A stretch of 64,000 bases of DNA from CAZLYF01 sp964586835 (GTDB lineage Bacteria > Bacillota > Clostridia > Christensenellales > Aristaeellaceae): assembly GCA_964586835.1 (NCBI GenBank), contig CAZPIC010000001.1, forward strand, positions 62,001 through 126,000. Direction: 5' to 3'. Positions within the stretch are counted from its first letter, which is position 1. Each line of letters begins with the position of its first letter. A program made the position numbers and the translations under genes. Below the pieces are notes generated by a model. That model saw only the letters and a list, made by a program, of their open reading frames with translations, ran no database searches and was not told the origin of the DNA. Positions 8,701-17,494 of the stretch are shown here, one piece after another.

Positions 8701-10104
8701 TTATCCGTCTTCATGCTGTCTATCCCAGTGTGACTGCATGGTTTCGTTGAGCAGGTTGATATTGCCACAGCCCATGGTGAGCACCAGATCACCGGGACGC
8801 CCGTGTTTCAGCAGGTATTCCTCCGTGTCCTCAAAGGTGGGTGTCAGCACTGCGTTCACGCCGTGCGAGCGCATGCCGTCCACCAGCATGCGGCTGCTGA
8901 TGTCACCCTGGTCCTTTTCTCGGGCGGCGAAAATCTCCGTTACCAGGGTCAGGTCAGCCTGTGCGGTGCAGGTGAGGTAGTCTGAAAACAGCGTTCGCAC
9001 CCTGCTGTAGGTGTGCGGCTGCATGACGGCGATCACGCGGCGGCCCTGCGCGCCCGCCACCGCCAGTGCATTGCGCATTTCCGCAGGGTTATGACCGTAG
9101 TCATGGTACAGGAGCATACCCTTGACGATGCCCGTGTGCTCGAAACGCCGTTTGACACCGCTAAAGGCACTGAGCGAGGCGGCAGCCCTCTTCATGTCAG
9201 CACCGAGCTCGTGTGCGGCGGCGAGCGCTGCCAGCGCATGCAGGGTGTTGAAGCGACCCGCGACATTCAGATGCAACTCACAGAGCTCCTCTCCGTTCAG
9301 ACAGGCGACAAAGTGAGGGAAGCAACCGTCTGAATAGCGAAGGCTTCCGGCCGTCCAGCCCGTTTTGCCCTGCAGGCCAAAGGAGACTTGCCGGTGTGGG
9401 AGCCTTTCAAACAAGCGCCGCACCCGCGCGTCTTCTCCGAGCCCGATGGCGATGCCATCGGGGGGGAGCAGGGACAGAAAATTATGATAGGCTTGTTCGA
9501 CCCGGTCCATATCCCCATAGCAGTCCAGGTGGTCCTCCTCGATGTTTGTGACGATGGCCAGGGTGGGCGCCATATGCAGGAAGCTGCGGTTGTACTCGCA
9601 AGCCTCTGCGACAAAGACATTCCTGCCACCTATCCTGGAGCCGCTCCCGATGCTTTGCAGCTGCCCTCCGATGTGAATGGAAGGATCAAAGCCCGTGTCC
9701 AGGAGGATTTGTGCGAGCATGGCTGCGGTGGTCGTCTTTCCGTGCGTTCCGGATACGCAGGCGGCATGGGCGTACCCCCTCATCAGCTGTCCGAGGAGGA
9801 CAGCTCTCTCCATCTGGGGGATGCCAAGGCGTGTCGCTTCCGCGCGCTCGGGGTCTTCCGGAGAGATGGCGGCGGAAAAAACCAGCAGCGCAGCTCCGGA
9901 TACCTCTTGCAGTCCGTGCCCCGCCAGTGCAGAGATGCCCAGGCTGCGAAGTTTCTTGAGGGCAGCGCTGTCTTCGTTGTCCGAACCTGTGACCACGTAG
10001 CCTTCATGAGCAAGCATTTCCGCCAGCCCGGACATGCTGGAACCTCCGATGCCCACCATATGCACGCGTTTTCCCTTGAAAAAAGCAATATCGGGTTGTT
10101 TCAT
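8701..10104 (-). CDS. murC: UDP-N-acetylmuramate--L-alanine ligase
   Basis: A 467-residue Mur ligase that adds L-alanine to UDP-MurNAc in peptidoglycan precursor synthesis in the cytoplasm. Residues 14-26 carry the MurC-type VHMVGIGGSSMSG Rossmann motif. The ATP loop GTHGKTTTAAM is at residues 119-129, and the central NIEEDHLDCY motif and C-terminal DYGHNPAEM motif are intact. ATG 10104 has a GGGGATGAAG ribosome-binding region; the longer frame to 10185 has none and would cross the promoter. First gene of murC-lepA-zinc-ribbon protein. Confidence 0.95.
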   Translation of the reverse strand: MKQPDIAFFKGKRVHMVGIGGSSMSGLAEMLAHEGYVVTGSDNEDSAALKKLRSLGISALAGHGLQEVSGAALLVFSAAISPEDPERAEATRLGIPQMERAVLLGQLMRGYAHAACVSGTHGKTTTAAMLAQILLDTGFDPSIHIGGQLQSIGSGSRIGGRNVFVAEACEYNRSFLHMAPTLAIVTNIEEDHLDCYGDMDRVEQAYHNFLSLLPPDGIAIGLGEDARVRRLFERLPHRQVSFGLQGKTGWTAGSLRYSDGCFPHFVACLNGEELCELHLNVAGRFNTLHALAALAAAHELGADMKRAAASLSAFSGVKRRFEHTGIVKGMLLYHDYGHNPAEMRNALAVAGAQGRRVIAVMQPHTYSRVRTLFSDYLTCTAQADLTLVTEIFAAREKDQGDISSRMLVDGMRSHGVNAVLTPTFEDTEEYLLKHGRPGDLVLTMGCGNINLLNETMQSHWDRQHEDG

Positions 10105-10155
10105 CCGTTCTTCATCCCCTGTTTCTGGCCGGCAGGACAGGCTGCCACCGTCCTG

Positions 10156-10185
10156 ATTATAGCGGGGACGAACAGCGATAAGCAA
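10156..10185 (-). promoter_or_regulatory. Promoter of the murC-lepA operon
   Basis: On the minus strand a perfect TATAAT (10161-10156) lies 18 bases from TTGCTT (10185-10180). The predicted leader to the murC ATG is about 45 bases. Confidence 0.55.
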
Positions 10186-10288
10186 GGCGGGGGCGTCTTC
10201 TCAAAGGCATGCGGGAAAGCGGCACGCTGTGGTACACTGCTGGGCGTGTCGGGAGGACGCGGAGCCTTCTGTCAGGGAGGGAACAAAC

Positions 10289-11728
10289 ATGGGGCGCGAC
10301 AGGCGCAACCGGATCTTTTTTGGGTTGGGAACGGTCGGACGCGACATGATGTACACCATGCTTGGCAGCTATCTGCTGGTGTATCTGACCGAAGTGCTTG
10401 ACCTGCCGGATGCGACGATGTGGTGGCTTTCGGGGATCCTCGTCGTTCTGAGGATGTTCGATGCGCTCAATGATCCTCTGATGGGCATGCTGGTGGACAA
10501 CATGGACAGCAAGTGGGGAAAGTTCAAGCCAGGGATCCTGGTGGGCTCCGTGCTATCATCGGCCTTTCTGGTTCTTCTATTTTCGGATATGGGCCTCAGG
10601 GGGCCTGCGTTCCTTGTCGTGTTCTCGCTGCTATCCGTAGCCTGGGACCTGAGTTTCGGGCTCAATGACATCGCGTACTGGTCGATGCTGCCCGCCCTGA
10701 GCCTCAGGCAGGAGGAGAGGGAGAGGGTGGGTGCCTTCGCCAGATTCTGTGCGAACACAGGCATGTATCTGGCTGCTGTTTTTGTCCTGCCTGCCGTGAA
10801 GGCACTTGAAAAAACGGGCATGAGCGAGCGCAGGGCCTGGCTGGCTGTCGCAGCGGCTGTCGCCTTTTTAACCATAGGTTTTCAGGTGTTTACGCTGTAT
10901 GGAGTCAAGGAAAAGCGCGGCTTTTTCAAGAAAGAGGATAGGACCAGCCTTCAGCGCATGCTGCGCGCGATCTTTGCCAATGACCAGCTGCTTAGTGCTA
11001 CGGTCGCGATGTCCCTGTTTATGACCGGGTTTTCGTTGACCATCGGGTTCAGCGTCTATTTTTTCAAGTATGCTTATGGAAACGAGGCGATGTATGCGCC
11101 CTTTGCTGCGGTCTTGGGCATTGCGCAGCTTGCGGCGCTTGCAGCCTTTCCGTGCCTGACCAGGAAGCTCAAGAGGAAGCGCTTCTATAGCGTTGCAACA
11201 ATGCTGATGGTGGTCGGGTATCTCCTGTTTATCCTGGCGCCCATGCGGCTGCTGCCAATAGGGGTCGCAGGCCTTCTTATCTTTGTCGGTCAGGCCTTCA
11301 TTCAGCTTTTGATGCTGATGTCCCTCGCCGATACCGTGGAATATGGGCAATGGATCACGGGCATGAGGAACGAAAGCGTGACCCTGTCCCTGCAGCCACT
11401 CGTCAGCAAGCTGGGTTCCGCGCTTGCTGCAGGCATCATCAGTGTGACGCTGATCGTGTCGGGGATCAACTCAGCCAGAACGCCGCAGGAGGTAAGCCCC
11501 GGGGGGCTCTTTGCTCTTAAAGTAGCCATGCTCGTCCTTCCCCTGCTGTGTGTCCTGGCCGCTTATGTGCTGTACCGCAGAAAATTCACGCTGGACGAGA
11601 CCTTTCACAAAGAGATCGTCTGTCGGCTTGAGCAGCGCGGAGATCTTCCGCCCTCAGCCCCTCCAGGATCCGATAGAGGAGGGGACCTTGCCGATCTGTG
11701 CATGTTGCCATATGATAGGGATGGATAA
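10289..11728 (+). CDS. GPH-family sugar:cation symporter
   Basis: A 479-residue membrane transporter of the glycoside-pentoside-hexuronide family (MelB, XynP, UidB relatives), in the major facilitator fold with about 12 spans. The N terminus GLGTVGRDMMYTMLGSYLLVYLTEV and the DALNDPLMGMLVDN segment, with its conserved aspartates for cation and sugar binding, are family signatures. ATG 10289 follows GGGAGGG by seven bases. Xylose isomerase starts 36 bases after its stop, so a pentose such as xylose or a xyloside is the likely substrate; that substrate is inferred from the neighbour only. Confidence 0.88.
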   Translation: MGRDRRNRIFFGLGTVGRDMMYTMLGSYLLVYLTEVLDLPDATMWWLSGILVVLRMFDALNDPLMGMLVDNMDSKWGKFKPGILVGSVLSSAFLVLLFSDMGLRGPAFLVVFSLLSVAWDLSFGLNDIAYWSMLPALSLRQEERERVGAFARFCANTGMYLAAVFVLPAVKALEKTGMSERRAWLAVAAAVAFLTIGFQVFTLYGVKEKRGFFKKEDRTSLQRMLRAIFANDQLLSATVAMSLFMTGFSLTIGFSVYFFKYAYGNEAMYAPFAAVLGIAQLAALAAFPCLTRKLKRKRFYSVATMLMVVGYLLFILAPMRLLPIGVAGLLIFVGQAFIQLLMLMSLADTVEYGQWITGMRNESVTLSLQPLVSKLGSALAAGIISVTLIVSGINSARTPQEVSPGGLFALKVAMLVLPLLCVLAAYVLYRRKFTLDETFHKEIVCRLEQRGDLPPSAPPGSDRGGDLADLCMLPYDRDG

Positions 11729-11764
11729 AAGGAACCTGACATCCATTGATTCTTGGAGGTAGAG

Positions 11765-13087
11765 ATGAGCAACGCGTTTTTTCCACGAATCGGCGGCATC
11801 GTCTATGAAGGGGCGGACAGCCGCAACCCACTGTCCTTTAAGTTTTATAACCCGGAAGAGATCATCGCTGGAAAGACCATGCGTGAACAGCTGAGATTCG
11901 CCATGAGCTACTGGCATACGCTTTGCGGCGATGGAACGGACATGTTTGGCGTAGGAACCCAGGACAAGACATACGGTGGGGGGAGCCCCATGGAGCGCGC
12001 GCGGGCGAAGGCCCACGCCGGCTTCGAACTAATGGACAAGCTGGGCATGGAGTACTACTGTTTTCACGACAGGGACATAGCGCCTGAAGCGGACAATCTC
12101 CGGGAAACCAATAGGAGACTGGACGAGATCAGCGACCTGCTTTTGAAGCTGTCCACGGATCTGGGAAAGAAGGTACTCTGGGGAACGGCGAACCTGTTTA
12201 CAAACCCCAGATATATGCACGGGGCAGGCACTGCATCCAGTGCGGACGTATTTGCTTTCGCGGCTGCTCAGGTCAAGAAAGCCTTGGAAATCACGGTGAA
12301 GCTGGGAGGCGCAGGCTACGTGTTCTGGGGTGGGCGTGAGGGCTATGAAACGCTGCTCAACACGGACATGGGCATGGAGCTCGATCACATGGCGGCTTTT
12401 CTCACTCTTGCGAGAGACTATGCCTGGTCCATAGGTTTTACAGGCGACTTCTATATTGAGCCTAAACCGAAGGAGCCCACAAAGCACCAGTACGACTTTG
12501 ACGCAGCGACCGTGCTCAGCTTTCTAAGGAAATATGACCTGCACCGGGATTTTAAGCTGAACATTGAGGCCAACCACGCTACGCTCGCGGGACATAGCTT
12601 CCAGCATGAGCTGACGGTTGCCAGGATCAACGGGGCTCTCGGTTCCATCGACGCCAATCAGGGAGACCTGCTCCTGGGCTGGGACACAGACCAATTCCCA
12701 ACCAACGTATACGAAACAGCGATGTGCATGCTGGAAGTGTTGCGGGCAGGTGGCTTCACCCGTGGAGGCCTGAATTTCGATGCCAAGGCCCGGCGCGCTT
12801 CGTTTGAGGGAGAAGACCTCTTCCATGCCTATATCGCTGGGATGGATGCCTTTGCTCTGGGCCTCCGTGTCGCCGCGAAGCTGATGGAAGACGGACGCCT
12901 GGATGCCTTTGTCGCTGAGCGCTATGCGAGCTATTCAAGCGGGATCGGCAAAAAAATCCATGAAGGGACCGCCACCATGGAGGAGCTGGAACGCCACGCC
13001 CTCAGCCTGGGGGATGTGACAGGCCTGCGCTCGGGCAGGCAGGAGTACCTTGAAAGCATTGTCAACCAGGCCATGTTCGGCGGATGA
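11765..13087 (+). CDS. xylA: Xylose isomerase
   Basis: A 440-residue class II xylose isomerase converting D-xylose to D-xylulose. Both family signatures are visible: FWGGREGYETLLNTD around residue 187 and IEPKPKEPTKHQYDFD around residue 231. The metal-ligand region NIEANHATLAGH and the DANQGDLLLGWDTDQFP segment are intact. ATG 11765 follows TGGAGGTAG. It pairs with the symporter upstream. No xylulokinase or XylR is in the window, so the next steps must be encoded elsewhere. Confidence 0.97.
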   Translation: MSNAFFPRIGGIVYEGADSRNPLSFKFYNPEEIIAGKTMREQLRFAMSYWHTLCGDGTDMFGVGTQDKTYGGGSPMERARAKAHAGFELMDKLGMEYYCFHDRDIAPEADNLRETNRRLDEISDLLLKLSTDLGKKVLWGTANLFTNPRYMHGAGTASSADVFAFAAAQVKKALEITVKLGGAGYVFWGGREGYETLLNTDMGMELDHMAAFLTLARDYAWSIGFTGDFYIEPKPKEPTKHQYDFDAATVLSFLRKYDLHRDFKLNIEANHATLAGHSFQHELTVARINGALGSIDANQGDLLLGWDTDQFPTNVYETAMCMLEVLRAGGFTRGGLNFDAKARRASFEGEDLFHAYIAGMDAFALGLRVAAKLMEDGRLDAFVAERYASYSSGIGKKIHEGTATMEELERHALSLGDVTGLRSGRQEYLESIVNQAMFGG

Positions 13088-13114
13088 CCAGCGGTCCCCA
13101 GGCGTCTGGCTGTC

Positions 13115-13143
13115 TTTACCGCCAAAACACGGCGTGTTATACT
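13115..13143 (+). promoter_or_regulatory. Promoter of the nucleoside phosphorylase operon
   Basis: TTTACC (13115-13120) and TATACT (13138-13143) with a 17-base spacer and an extended -10 TGT immediately before the -10. The predicted leader to the TTG start at 13178 is about 28 bases. Confidence 0.65.
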
Positions 13144-13177
13144 CGTGTGAGCGTGTTAATAAAGGCCGGAGGGTTCA

Positions 13178-14500
13178 TTGGAACTGCTTGACATCATCGC
13201 CAGAAAAAAAAGGGGCGAGGCGCTGACGGATGCGGAGATCGCCTGTTTTGCAGCCAGCGCCGCAGACCCTTCCAGCAGGGATTATCAACTGGCTGCGATG
13301 CTGATGGCAATACGGCTGATGGGCATGGACGAGCGCGAGACAGCTTCGTTGGCGATGGCCATGGCGCGCACCGGCGACATGCTTGAGCCTGATGTGGGCG
13401 GAGCGCCTGTGGACAAGCATTCCACCGGTGGCGTTGGGGATACGACCACGCTGGTGCTCGTGCCCCTGGTCGCAGCCTGCGGTGCGAAGGTCATCAAGAT
13501 GAGTGGCCGAAGCCTTGGGCATACAGGCGGGACCCTGGACAAGCTGGAAAGCATCCCGGGGATGCGCGTCACACTTTCGGAGGACGTGTTCCTCGATATC
13601 GTGCGGAAGGTGGGCTGCTGCGTCGTCGGACAGAGCCTCGACCTCGCCCCAGCGGATCGGCGGCTGTACGCCCTGCGCGACGTGACCTCCACCGTGGACA
13701 GTATCCCCCTCATCGCGTCGAGCATTATGTCAAAGAAACTCGCCCTGGGGGCTAGAGGCATCGTGCTGGATGTTAAGACGGGATCGGGTGCGCTGCTGGA
13801 CAGCCTGGAAGCGTGTGTGGAACTGTCGCAGCTGATGGTGGAGATTGGCGCTCGGGCGGGAAGGAAGGTCACGGCGCTCATTACGGGCATGCAGGAACCC
13901 CTTGGATCACATGTGGGAAACGCTCTTGCAATCAAAGAAGCCGTAGACGTGCTCAGTGGCCGCTCGCAAGGTCCGCTGCTTACAGTCTCCCTGCTCTTGG
14001 GGGAGCAGATGCTTCTAACGGGAGGGGTGGCCTCAAACGCTGCGGAGGCCCGTGGTATGCTGATGAAAGCGCTCGGAAGCGGGCAGGGCCTTGAGCGCTT
14101 TGAGAGGATGGTTGCCGCTCAGGGCGGCGATGCTCGCGTCTGCCGCGACACTTCCCTCCTGCCGCAGGCGTCCGTCCTGCGTGCGGTCCTTTCGGAGGAG
14201 ACAGGCTGGCTGACGGGCGTGGACACCCGGGCAGTGGGGAATGCAGCCCGAAGCCTGGGAGCGGGCAGAAAGACCAGTGAGGACAGGATTGACCCCGCGG
14301 CAGGGCTGGTGATGCTCAAACGCATCGGTGACCCTGTGCTTAGAGGGGAAGCTTTGGCCATGATCCACGCGAACGACGAAGGCCTGGCACAAGCGGCGGG
14401 TTCAGCGCTGTCAGGCGCACTGAGGATAAGTGACAGACCAGCAGACAGGGCAAAGTTGCTCTATGCCGTCGTCACACAGGAAGGGACGGAGGTATTTTGA
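13178..14500 (+). CDS. pdp: Pyrimidine-nucleoside phosphorylase
   Basis: A 440-residue member of the thymidine/pyrimidine-nucleoside phosphorylase family, which splits uridine and thymidine with phosphate to release base and (deoxy)ribose-1-phosphate. The phosphate-binding KHSTGGVGDTTTLVLVP motif is at about residue 80 and KMSGRSLGHTGGTLDKLES (about residue 108) is the family signature. The start is TTG, with GGAGG five bases upstream, and gives the standard N terminus ELLDIIARKKRGEALT. The stop overlaps the next ATG as TGATG, so the thioredoxin-like gene is coupled to it. deoA would be an equally acceptable name. Confidence 0.94.
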   Translation: MELLDIIARKKRGEALTDAEIACFAASAADPSSRDYQLAAMLMAIRLMGMDERETASLAMAMARTGDMLEPDVGGAPVDKHSTGGVGDTTTLVLVPLVAACGAKVIKMSGRSLGHTGGTLDKLESIPGMRVTLSEDVFLDIVRKVGCCVVGQSLDLAPADRRLYALRDVTSTVDSIPLIASSIMSKKLALGARGIVLDVKTGSGALLDSLEACVELSQLMVEIGARAGRKVTALITGMQEPLGSHVGNALAIKEAVDVLSGRSQGPLLTVSLLLGEQMLLTGGVASNAAEARGMLMKALGSGQGLERFERMVAAQGGDARVCRDTSLLPQASVLRAVLSEETGWLTGVDTRAVGNAARSLGAGRKTSEDRIDPAAGLVMLKRIGDPVLRGEALAMIHANDEGLAQAAGSALSGALRISDRPADRAKLLYAVVTQEGTEVF

Positions 14501-15093
14501 TGACACAGTTTAAATCCCTGACGCTTGTGCTGTGCCTGGTGATGATGGCGGCCCTGCATCCCCTGGCCTCAGGGGGCGCGGAGGAGGACACGCAGGCCGT
14601 GGCTGTGAACCCTTTTATGTCGCTGGAACTCAGCGACCTGTTTGGAGAGCCCTTTGACGCGTCAGTTTTTGATGGGAAGCCGTTCATGATCAACGTATGG
14701 GCCACCTGGTGCGGGCCTTGTATCATGGAATTGCCTGCGTTGGAGGCACTGCATCAGCAGTACGGAGACAAAATCTCTATTATGGGCCTTCTGGCCGACG
14801 GATCCCGGCTTAAAGAGGATGGCTCAGTTGAGCTTGTGGATGGCGAGATAGACGGAGCGAAGGAGGTGTACCGGGCAAAGGCGCTTACATACCCGACGCT
14901 GATCCCCGATCTGTTCTTTCACGCCGCGATTTATCACCTTGGCCTGCAGGCGTATCCGACGACCTGGTTTTTCAACGGAAAGGGAGAGATGTTAGGCCAG
15001 GTCGTGGGTGCACGGGATGAGGCGCAGTGGGCGCAGCTCATTGATTCCGTGCTGGAGGATGTGGGGCAGACTGATGAAGACAGCGTTTTGTAA
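14500..15093 (+). CDS. TlpA-family exported thioredoxin-like protein
   Basis: A 197-residue exported thiol-disulfide protein. Residues 1-28 are a signal peptide or anchor (FKSLTLVLCLVMMAALHPLASGG). The thioredoxin fold carries WATWCGPC with the redox cysteines at 71 and 74, and a later cis-proline region (AYPTTWFF). The family reduces or exchanges disulfides outside the membrane. It is coupled to the phosphorylase gene through TGATG and overlaps the CD1871A peptide gene by 20 bases. With the polyferredoxin it forms a recurring three-gene set in Clostridia, probably for electron delivery across the membrane. Confidence 0.88.
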   Translation: MTQFKSLTLVLCLVMMAALHPLASGGAEEDTQAVAVNPFMSLELSDLFGEPFDASVFDGKPFMINVWATWCGPCIMELPALEALHQQYGDKISIMGLLADGSRLKEDGSVELVDGEIDGAKEVYRAKALTYPTLIPDLFFHAAIYHLGLQAYPTTWFFNGKGEMLGQVVGARDEAQWAQLIDSVLEDVGQTDEDSVL

Positions 15094-15220
15094 AGGGGCA
15101 TGGGTCGCCCTGACCCTGATGGGCGCGGCCTTAGTGGGTTTTGGGGTGGTGCGGGGCGAGGTGGCGATCGTGCTGCGCAAGGCGGTCCGGATCTGTCTGG
15201 AGTGTATCGGCATTGGCTGA
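15074..15220 (+). CDS. CD1871A-family CXXC-motif small membrane protein
   Basis: A 48-residue peptide with one membrane span (about residues 9-27, VALTLMGAALVGFGVV) and the diagnostic C-terminal CLECIGIG, whose CXXC cysteines are 41 and 44. It matches the family named after Clostridioides difficile CD1871A. It begins inside the TlpA gene at ATG 15074 (GTGGGG upstream) and its end overlaps the start of the polyferredoxin gene by eight bases, so all three are tightly coupled. A role as an electron or thiol relay in the membrane is inference. Confidence 0.85.
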   Translation: MKTAFCKGAWVALTLMGAALVGFGVVRGEVAIVLRKAVRICLECIGIG

Positions 15221-16271
15221 AAAGAAAAAAAGAAAGCAGCGGCCAAGGAAATTCAAAGGCCGCCGGGCCATACAGCTGTTCTTCGCTGCAGCGACCAACA
15301 GCTACGTGACCGGCTTTGCAGCGGGGAAGATCTACCAGGGCAACCTGAAGATGGTGTGTGTTCCGGGACTCAACTGCTACTCTTGTCCAGGTGCGCTGAT
15401 GAGCTGCCCGATTGGCTCGCTGCAGGCGGTCATCGGAAGCAGGGCTTTCTCTTTTTCCTGTTACGTCTTCGGAATCATCCTTGTGTTTGGCGCTTTCCTG
15501 GGCCGGATGGTCTGCGGATTTCTGTGCCCCTTTGGCCTGATCCAGGAACTGCTGTACAAAATCCCCTTTCCGATCAAGCGAAATCGCTTTCGGGCGGACA
15601 GGACCCTCAGATATTTCAAATACGCGGTGCTGGTCGTGCTGGTCTTCCTTTTGCCAATGTTGCTGAACAACGAAGCCGGAGAGGCTTCCCCAGCCTTTTG
15701 CAAGCTGGTTTGTCCAGCCGGAACCCTGGAGGCCGGCATCCCGCTGGTCCTGTTCAACCCAAAGAGTGGGCCTTCGCAGAGCGCCGGCGCTTCAGTGCCT
15801 GTGCTCCCTGCACCCTTTTCGGTGGTGGCAGCTTCGCCCCTGGATCTTTCGGCTCAGAGCGTTTCAGGCCTGGGGGGAGGCTACCAGACCGGTCTTCTGT
15901 TTTTTTGGAAGCTTTCTATTCTGCTTATCGTCATACTGACTTCGCTGATGAACTACAGGCCTTTTTGCAAATACCTCTGCCCCCTGGGGGCAATGTATGG
16001 GATGATGAATCCGGTTGCGCTGTACAGGCTGCGCTTTGATGAAAGCCGATGTATACGCTGTGGCGCCTGTGCCCGTGCGTGCCTGATGCTCCTGGATCCG
16101 TCCAGGAAGGCAAATCAGCCCGAATGCGTGCGCTGTGGCGACTGTGTCAACGCATGCCCCACGGACGCGTTGTCGCTGGGCTTTGGGGCCCAAAGGCGCA
16201 GACCCTCCGTGCACCCGAAGCCGCGTTCAAAAGCCGCTGCGCTCTCGATTGGAGGAAAGGATCCGGTATGA
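15213..16271 (+). CDS. Membrane 4Fe-4S polyferredoxin (NapH/CcoG-like)
   Basis: A 352-residue membrane protein with about five spans. It carries cysteine clusters typical of NapH/MauN/YccM proteins: CPGALMSCPIG, FLCPFGLIQE, CKLVCPAG and CKYLCPLGAM. Two C-terminal 4Fe-4S motifs follow: CIRCGACARAC (cysteines 280, 283, 286, 290) and CVRCGDCVNACP (305, 308, 311, 315). It probably moves electrons across the membrane. The TTG start at 15213 follows TGGAG by about nine bases and overlaps the CD1871A gene. Its natural partners are the TlpA protein and the CXXC peptide immediately upstream. Confidence 0.88.
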   Translation: MAEKKKRKQRPRKFKGRRAIQLFFAAATNSYVTGFAAGKIYQGNLKMVCVPGLNCYSCPGALMSCPIGSLQAVIGSRAFSFSCYVFGIILVFGAFLGRMVCGFLCPFGLIQELLYKIPFPIKRNRFRADRTLRYFKYAVLVVLVFLLPMLLNNEAGEASPAFCKLVCPAGTLEAGIPLVLFNPKSGPSQSAGASVPVLPAPFSVVAASPLDLSAQSVSGLGGGYQTGLLFFWKLSILLIVILTSLMNYRPFCKYLCPLGAMYGMMNPVALYRLRFDESRCIRCGACARACLMLLDPSRKANQPECVRCGDCVNACPTDALSLGFGAQRRRPSVHPKPRSKAAALSIGGKDPV

Positions 16272-17428
16272 AAAAATGCTTTGGCGTCCTCCTGGTCCTG
16301 CTGGCTGTGGCGCTTGTCTGTGCCCAGGCAGAGGACCTGTCCCCCGAGGCTCTGACGGTTGCAGAGCTCAACAACTTTACTCATTCTCTGGTGGAACGTG
16401 CCCTGGAAGACGGCCTACAGCCCCTCCGTGAGGACGGAGGCTTTGTGGCCAGGGGCGACGGCTATACGCTGCTTTTCCCGTCCGGAGACTTAAGTGCCGA
16501 TACCGCGCTGAGCGGGGCCTTCCTCGTTCCAGGCATGGATGGCCGGCCCGTGGAATCCCTGCGCGGAATCCCGGTGGGCGAGAGTGTGGACGTGCTTCTT
16601 TCAGCTTTCCCCAATGACAACCCGTCCCTTGTGGGAACCGTGGACAACGCCGTGCTCTACATGCGAGGTGAGCTTCCGCTCCCTGTAAGCGTAGGCCTTG
16701 TCACGAGGGAGGGGCAGGATCTGCGGCTAGTGGAATACAGTGTGACCTACGCTGCGGACCAGGGCTTTCTCCAGTCAGGTATCCAATATACCTTAGATAA
16801 CGGCCGCATCACCGCCATCCGCTACTTCGGGAGCAGCGAAACGGTGTCGAGCGAGGAGGTGAGCAAGGCCCTGGGAGAGCTGTCCGTCCTGCAGGAGGAG
16901 ACGGTGTATTTTGCCTATGACACGGATCACCCCGGCCCGCTTGAAAGGGAGGACCTGACGCTCCTTTTTCTTGACTTTCTGGACCTGAGCCCCGAAGCTG
17001 CTGCCACTTCCCTTGGCCCGCCTGTACATGAAGAGAGAATAGAGGATTCCACCGGTGAAATTATTCTCATTCAGCAGTGGGAGGCTGTTGAAATTGCCTT
17101 CACCTTTGACGCTGAAGGTGGTTTCCTGCTGGCGGATCGTTTCACGGTGTCTGCTGCAGGCGTTGAAGGCCCCCGAGGCATCCGCATTGGCAACAGCCTT
17201 TCCTTGGTGCTGATGCGCTTTGAACACGGCGAAGGGGCGCTGCCCCAGGAAAGCGCTGTCCTGTATGGCGATCCGGATGGCCAGACTGCACCCTTTGGTC
17301 TTCTGACCGTGGGGGACGGTGCCGCGCTGTTGCACTATGCTGTGAAGACAGAAGAGGAAACACAGGTAGTACTGATCTGTTCCTTCATCGACGATATGCT
17401 TGTCGAAATGAGCCTCTCTCATCTATAG
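16268..17428 (+). CDS. Secreted protein of unknown function
   Basis: A 386-residue protein with a clear signal peptide (MKKCFGVLLVLLAVALVCAQA), then a soluble beta-rich region. Three stretches share a loose pattern of IRIGNSLSLVLMRF / IPVGESVDVLLSAFP type followed by GxxDNAVLYMRG or AVLYGDP, suggesting internal repeats. I do not recognise a family. The ATG overlaps the polyferredoxin stop as ATGA, so it belongs to the redox operon and may be its extracellular partner; that link rests on context only. Confidence 0.75.
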   Translation: MKKCFGVLLVLLAVALVCAQAEDLSPEALTVAELNNFTHSLVERALEDGLQPLREDGGFVARGDGYTLLFPSGDLSADTALSGAFLVPGMDGRPVESLRGIPVGESVDVLLSAFPNDNPSLVGTVDNAVLYMRGELPLPVSVGLVTREGQDLRLVEYSVTYAADQGFLQSGIQYTLDNGRITAIRYFGSSETVSSEEVSKALGELSVLQEETVYFAYDTDHPGPLEREDLTLLFLDFLDLSPEAAATSLGPPVHEERIEDSTGEIILIQQWEAVEIAFTFDAEGGFLLADRFTVSAAGVEGPRGIRIGNSLSLVLMRFEHGEGALPQESAVLYGDPDGQTAPFGLLTVGDGAALLHYAVKTEEETQVVLICSFIDDMLVEMSLSHL

Positions 17429-17494
17429 GCGATCAGCTGTTGAGGGGGATGCGGGGGCGTCCCTGGGACAGAGGCTTTCGCCGGAGAAGACTTC

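Noticed and set aside
10229..10288. Longer N terminus and a promoter for the GPH symporter
   Set aside because: The extra 20 codons lack a ribosome-binding site, and the TACACT near 10233 has no acceptable -35.
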